Below, one piece after another: positions 60,254-64,000 of a stretch of DNA of 64,000 nt (position 1 is the first letter of the stretch; each line of letters opens with the position of its first letter). The stretch is from contig NZ_JAUSTU010000012.1 of NCBI RefSeq assembly GCF_030813005.1, positions 62,001 to 126,000 of the forward strand. Direction: 5' to 3'. Both the position numbers and the translations under genes were made by a program. The notes beneath the pieces are model-generated. The model saw only the letters and a program-made list of their open reading frames with translations. It ran no database searches and was not told the DNA's origin. This DNA comes from Robertmurraya andreesenii (lineage in GTDB: Bacteria; Bacillota; Bacilli; Bacillales; Cytobacillaceae).

Positions 60254-61519
60254 ATGGCCATTGAGCAAATTAAAATGCCACAATTAGGGGAAAGTGTGAC
60301 AGAAGGCACCATTAGCAAGTGGCTCATTGCTGTTGGAGATAAAGTAAATAAATACGACCCGTTAGCAGAGGTCATGACTGATAAAGTGACGGCTGAAATC
60401 CCTTCCTCTTTTACAGGAGTGGTAAAGGAGCTAATCGCCGAGGAGGGCGATACCCTTGCAGTCGGACAAATCATTTGCACGGTTGAAATCGAGAGCAGTG
60501 GTGAACCGGTGATAGACTCTGAACCAGCATTAGTGGAAGAAAGTCCATCCGAAGTACCAGCTGCTACAGAGGCAAGCAATCGAGCTCGTTATTCTCCGGC
60601 TGTTCTGAAGCTTTCTCAGGAGCATGGCATTGATTTGAACCTTGTTCAAGGAACAGGTGCAGGTGGACGTATTACGAGAAAAGATATTCTAAAGCTTGTG
60701 GAATCTGGAAATATTCCACAGCCGATACAGAAGATAGATCAACCAAGTAAGGTACAAATCGCTCACGACCCTATGCCAAATCTAAAGCAAGCGCCTCAAC
60801 CAAATATTCCAGTCGGTGTAGGTGATACAGAAATTCCAGTCACAGGAATACGGAAGGCGATCGCTGCCAATATGCTTCGCAGTAAGCATGAAATCCCTCA
60901 TGCCTGGACGATGGTCGAGGTTGACGTGACCAATCTCGTCAATTATCGCAATTCCGTAAAAGATGATTTCAAAAATAAGGAAGGGTTTAATTTAACCTTC
61001 TTCGCCTTCTTCGTAAAAGCAGTCGCCCAGGCTCTAAAGGAGTTCCCGCAAATCAATTCCATGTGGGCCGGAGATAAAATTGTTCAGAAGAAGGACATCA
61101 ACATTTCGATTGCAGTTGCGACCGATGAGGCCTTGTTTGTTCCTGTGATAAAAGCAGCTGATGAAAAGTCGATAAAGGGTATTGCTCGGGAAATTACCGA
61201 GTATGCTTCTAAGGTGCGAAGTGGAAAGTTAACGAGTGAAGACATGCAAGGAGGAACCTTCACTGTTAACAATACGGGTTCCTTTGGCTCCATTCAATCA
61301 ATGGGGATCATCAACTATCCCCAGGCTGCTATTCTTCAGGTGGAATCGATTGTGAAGAGACCGGTCATTATCAATGACATGATCGCCGTTCGCGATATGG
61401 TTAATCTCTGCCTATCTCTCGATCATCGAGTCCTGGATGGCCTCATTTGTGGAAGATTCCTTCAAAGAGTGAAGGAAATCCTTGAGCATGTGAGCGAGGA
61501 GAATACGCCAATTTATTAA
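60254..61519 (+). CDS. bkdB: Lipoamide acyltransferase E2 of the branched-chain 2-oxo acid complex
   Basis: A 421-residue E2: one lipoyl domain with the modified Lys in MTDKVTAEIPS, a peripheral-subunit-binding domain (YSPAVLKLSQEHGIDLNLVQGTGAGGRITRKDIL, about 115-150), a Pro-rich linker, and the catalytic domain ending LSLDHRVLDG with the active-site His. Makes isobutyryl-, 2-methylbutyryl- and isovaleryl-CoA for branched fatty acids. AGGAGG precedes the ATG. Last bkd gene. Confidence 0.95.
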   Translation: MAIEQIKMPQLGESVTEGTISKWLIAVGDKVNKYDPLAEVMTDKVTAEIPSSFTGVVKELIAEEGDTLAVGQIICTVEIESSGEPVIDSEPALVEESPSEVPAATEASNRARYSPAVLKLSQEHGIDLNLVQGTGAGGRITRKDILKLVESGNIPQPIQKIDQPSKVQIAHDPMPNLKQAPQPNIPVGVGDTEIPVTGIRKAIAANMLRSKHEIPHAWTMVEVDVTNLVNYRNSVKDDFKNKEGFNLTFFAFFVKAVAQALKEFPQINSMWAGDKIVQKKDINISIAVATDEALFVPVIKAADEKSIKGIAREITEYASKVRSGKLTSEDMQGGTFTVNNTGSFGSIQSMGIINYPQAAILQVESIVKRPVIINDMIAVRDMVNLCLSLDHRVLDGLICGRFLQRVKEILEHVSEENTPIY

Positions 61520-61611
61520 GCTCTTTTCTCAAACATTGTTGCTATTGAACAATCAATAATTAGACAAAACGATGCTTGATGTAGTCTATCTGTAGAAACA
61601 ACGGAGAAAAG

Positions 61612-61699
61612 TGCTGCTCAATCTATGCGTATCGCACGCCTAGTATGAAACGGAATGGCCGGTATTAGGGACATTCCAACAATCCGTGCGAAAATAGCC
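61612..61699 (+). repeat. Structured dispersed repeat, copy 2
   Basis: 88 nt, nearly identical to 18011-18103, with a 5-nt deletion relative to it. Outer stem TCGCACG (61632-61638) with CGTGCGA (61685-61691) is perfect here; the inner hairpin GGAATG/CATTCC is at 61652-61657 and 61672-61677. It lies 3-prime of bkdB on the same strand. Confidence 0.75.
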
Positions 61700-61728
61700 A
61701 TTTATTAGGAAGAATATGATAGAGGAAT

Positions 61729-61754
61729 CGTCACCCATGGTGGCGGTTTTTTCT
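61729..61754 (+). terminator. Terminator after the bkd operon
   Basis: CGTCACC / GGTGGCG stem (one G-T pair) around CAT, then a T-run. It lies 30 bp after repeat copy 2. The remaining bases to mutA show no other gene. Confidence 0.75.
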
Positions 61755-61839
61755 CTTCATTGATAAAATAAAGATAATACATATTGTTTGAATCTTAGCA
61801 CAACTGTTTCTCGTAATCTGGACAGGAGGAGAAGCCTAT

Positions 61840-63669
61840 ATGGATGTCAAGGAAATGCGTGAATACACATTCCCGACAAGCACATTGGAGGAATGGCAGA
61901 AAAAAAGTGAAGAGTCTCTTAAAGGGAGAAAAATAGAAACACTTGAAAAGCAAACTTATGAAAATATCAAACTAAAACCGCTTTATACAAGGGCTGAAGG
62001 AACTCCACAAAGCCAATATCCAGCTCAATCTGATTTTAGAAGAGGATTTCAACCACTTGGCTATTTCAAAGAGGAATGGAGGGTAGCACAAAAGCTTTCA
62101 ACCGAAAACGGAACATTAAAAGAAACACTCTCCAAAGCATTTGACAGTGGGCAAACAGCAATTGCATTGGATGTTACAACCGCTGTATTATCCCAATTAA
62201 AGGAAATGGAAGAGTTTCATGATCAATACCCTTATAGCGTGAATGCAAGGGAGCACCATGAAGAAATGATAAAAGTAGTAAGTGGCTTTTCAAACGCTGG
62301 TTCTGGTACAGGCTTTATAGCCAAAGACCCAATCGCTCTTCTTGCAGAACAGGGGGCTAGTGAAGATATCCTCAATGAAAAATATGATTCTTTTCATAAC
62401 ACGGTTAAAAAAGCTAGAGTGAGCCTTCCATATGTTCGAACCATTTTGGTTGACACGATTCCATATCATAATGGTGGAGCAAACGCCGTTCAAGAGTTAG
62501 CCATCGCCCTAAGTACGGCGGTCACTCATATTGAAGAACTTCTTAGTAGAAGAGACCTCTCTATCGAGGAGATTATTTCAAAGCTTGTCTTCCAATTTGC
62601 GGTTGGTGCAAACTTCTTTATGGAGCTATCAAAGCTTAGAGCTTCTCGAATTCTCTGGAATAAAATAATGGAGGCCTACGGGATAGCGGAAGAAAAAAGG
62701 GAAATGGTCATTGCTGCTTCAACTTCCAGCTACACGAAAACGGTGTATGACCCATATGTGAACATGCTTCGTGCTGGAAGTGAGGCCTTCGCAGCTGTTC
62801 TAGGTGGTGTTCAATATTTGCATGTGAGTCCTTATAATGAGCCAGAAGGAATCACGACGGACTTTTCGGACCGTATCGCTCGAAACATCCAGCTGATTTT
62901 AAAGGAAGAAGCCCATTTGACGAAAACGGTCGATCCAGCAGGAGGCTCCTGGTACATTGAGCATCTAACAACTGAGCTTGCGGAAAAGGCATGGGAGCTC
63001 TTTCTTTCAATTGATGAAAGAGGTGGCATGATCGAAGCATTGAAGCAGGGCTGGCTGCAGTCAGAAATAGCTGCTGTACAAGCAAAAAGGAAAGAAGCGA
63101 TTTCCACAAGGAAGCAAACGATCGTTGGAACTAATCGCTATGCCGATCTCCGTGGGGACCGGCTTGAAATACCTGAAAAGGTAGATCTTTTCACGGGAGG
63201 TTTTATCGAGCCCATTCCACAAAGAAGGCTGGCCGTGGTTTTTGAACAGCTAAGGAAAAAAGCAGATTCATTAACAAAGCCCTTTGTTGGTTTGATTACA
63301 CTTGGTGAATTAAGAACCCATAAAGCACGCCTTGATTTCGTCAATGGCTTTCTTGCTCCTGGTGGAATTGAAGGGGTTGCAAGTGGGGAAGTGAATAGGG
63401 CTGAAGAGGCTCTAGCTTTTATGAAAGAGTCGAATTACAGGCATTACTGCCTATGTGGATCTAATGAACAATACGAGGAATTCGGGTTAGAGATAGCTAA
63501 GCAAATCAAAGCAGAGTATCCCGATATTCAGCTTTATCTTGCTGGTTTGCCGACAAACGAGGAAAAATGGCTGCAAATCGGGATAAGGGATTTTATCCAT
63601 TTAAAGAGCAATTGCTATGAAACATTAGCTGCTCTTATCGCTGAAATGGAGGTGGCATCGGATGAGTAA
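61840..63669 (+). CDS. mutA: Methylmalonyl-CoA mutase small subunit
   Basis: A 609-residue mutase-type TIM-barrel subunit (TFPTSTLEEWQKKSEESLKG; VDTIPYHNGGANAVQELAIALSTAV; ASTSSYTKTVYDPYVNMLRAGSEAFAAVLGG; DPAGGSWYIEHLT). Its C-terminal cobalamin-like domain has no DxHxxG motif, as expected for the non-catalytic subunit. With MutB it turns methylmalonyl-CoA into succinyl-CoA, completing valine and isoleucine breakdown. AGGAGGAG precedes the ATG. It overlaps mutB by 8 nt. Not present in B. subtilis 168. Confidence 0.93.
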   Translation: MDVKEMREYTFPTSTLEEWQKKSEESLKGRKIETLEKQTYENIKLKPLYTRAEGTPQSQYPAQSDFRRGFQPLGYFKEEWRVAQKLSTENGTLKETLSKAFDSGQTAIALDVTTAVLSQLKEMEEFHDQYPYSVNAREHHEEMIKVVSGFSNAGSGTGFIAKDPIALLAEQGASEDILNEKYDSFHNTVKKARVSLPYVRTILVDTIPYHNGGANAVQELAIALSTAVTHIEELLSRRDLSIEEIISKLVFQFAVGANFFMELSKLRASRILWNKIMEAYGIAEEKREMVIAASTSSYTKTVYDPYVNMLRAGSEAFAAVLGGVQYLHVSPYNEPEGITTDFSDRIARNIQLILKEEAHLTKTVDPAGGSWYIEHLTTELAEKAWELFLSIDERGGMIEALKQGWLQSEIAAVQAKRKEAISTRKQTIVGTNRYADLRGDRLEIPEKVDLFTGGFIEPIPQRRLAVVFEQLRKKADSLTKPFVGLITLGELRTHKARLDFVNGFLAPGGIEGVASGEVNRAEEALAFMKESNYRHYCLCGSNEQYEEFGLEIAKQIKAEYPDIQLYLAGLPTNEEKWLQIGIRDFIHLKSNCYETLAALIAEMEVASDE

Positions 63670-64000
63670 GCCAGATTTTAAAAGCATTTCACTTTTTTCA
63701 GAGGAAAAGGCAGGGAAATCGGATTGGAAGCAAAAGGCTGAACAAGCTATTAATCAGTCGATTGATCAGGTCTTTTCCGAGACCAATGAGGATATAAAAA
63801 TAAAGCCTTTATATACTGAAGCGGATCGTGAACAACTGGAGCAGCTTGATCATTTACCAGGATTGCCACCGTACACAAGGGGGCCATATCCGACGATGTA
63901 CGTCAATCGTCCATGGACCGTCCGCCAATACGCTGGCTTTTCAACAGCTGAGGAAAGCAATGCCTTCTATCGCCGCAATCTAGCGATGGGACAAAAGGGA
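63662..64000 (+). CDS. mutB: Methylmalonyl-CoA mutase large subunit, N-terminal part
   Basis: The first 113 codons; the gene runs past the window. Opening MSKPDFKSISLFSEEK, then IKIKPLYTEAD and the strongly conserved substrate-entry segment GPYPTMYVNRPWTVRQYAGF, then AEESNAFYRRNL. GGAGGTGG lies just upstream inside mutA. The cobalamin-binding DxHxxG domain would be beyond the window end. Confidence 0.93.
   Translation, partial: MSKPDFKSISLFSEEKAGKSDWKQKAEQAINQSIDQVFSETNEDIKIKPLYTEADREQLEQLDHLPGLPPYTRGPYPTMYVNRPWTVRQYAGFSTAEESNAFYRRNLAMGQKG

Noticed and set aside
1..64000. Prophage, insertion sequence, toxin-antitoxin or defence island
   Set aside because: No integrase, transposase, phage structural or defence genes were seen; the only mobile-type protein is the HNH enzyme inside intron 2.

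Overview
The window is low-GC, spore-forming, competent Bacillaceae chromosome. The order of its genes closely follows the Bacillus subtilis yqgT to bkdB arc: comG operon, gcv operon, spoIIIA operon, accBC, nusB-xseAB-ispA-dxs-yqxC-ahrC-recN, spoIVB-spo0A and the bkd operon. The spore genes, the Spo0A/sigma-H/sigma-E/sigma-54 type signals, TTG/GTG starts with strong Shine-Dalgarno sites, and intrinsic terminators all fit Firmicutes. The species cannot be named from this window. Methylmalonyl-CoA mutase genes and an adenosylcobalamin-dependent ribonucleotide reductase, both absent from B. subtilis 168, point to a non-subtilis genus of the family.

Layout: 1-5035 holds the end of an M14 peptidase gene (yqgT), lipoprotein yqgU, small membrane proteins, the metallo-hydrolase yqgX, a MidA-type methyltransferase and a cysteine-bearing HTH regulator. 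5293-9516 is a complete comGA-GG operon plus yqzE (DNA-uptake pseudopilus). 9539-11999 is yqhG-yqhH on the minus strand. 12164-16345 is a tandem glycine riboswitch and the glycine-cleavage genes gcvT-gcvPA-gcvPB, followed by rhodanese yqhL and octanoyltransferase lipM (glycine cleavage and lipoyl assembly together). 18430-22554 is nrdJ, split by two group I introns, the second encoding a zinc-finger HNH endonuclease. A 52-bp minisatellite and patatin-like yqhO follow. 24069-27043 holds yqhP, yqhR, the peptidase yqhT and efp. 28457-33642 is spoIIIAA-AH, the feeding-tube/channel operon. Then come a chemoreceptor, accB-accC-yqhY-nusB-xseA-xseB-ispA, dxs-yqxC-ahrC-recN, spoIVB, spo0A, a FapA-family gene, a glycerophosphodiesterase and yqzF. 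From 51306 the window is branched-chain amino acid catabolism: regulator bkdR, then ptb-bcd-buk-lpdV-bkdAA-bkdAB-bkdB behind a sigma-54 promoter, and finally mutA and the start of mutB.

Most unusual: (i) nrdJ interrupted twice by related group I introns at conserved catalytic-domain sites, with a tandem NrdR-box pair upstream; (ii) an about 90-nt structured repeat present twice, 43.6 kb apart; (iii) the 52-bp tandem repeat after nrdJ; (iv) a TTTTTCA/TGAAAAA palindrome found both upstream of bkdR and upstream of the bkd sigma-54 promoter, a candidate BkdR operator, with a cre-like site beside it; (v) an apparent ATT start codon for spoIIIAD; (vi) a frameshifted small gene remnant near 27.4 kb. 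No tRNA, rRNA, CRISPR array or insertion sequence was seen. I did not find an obviously new multi-gene system; the window is mostly conserved core chromosome with local insertions.
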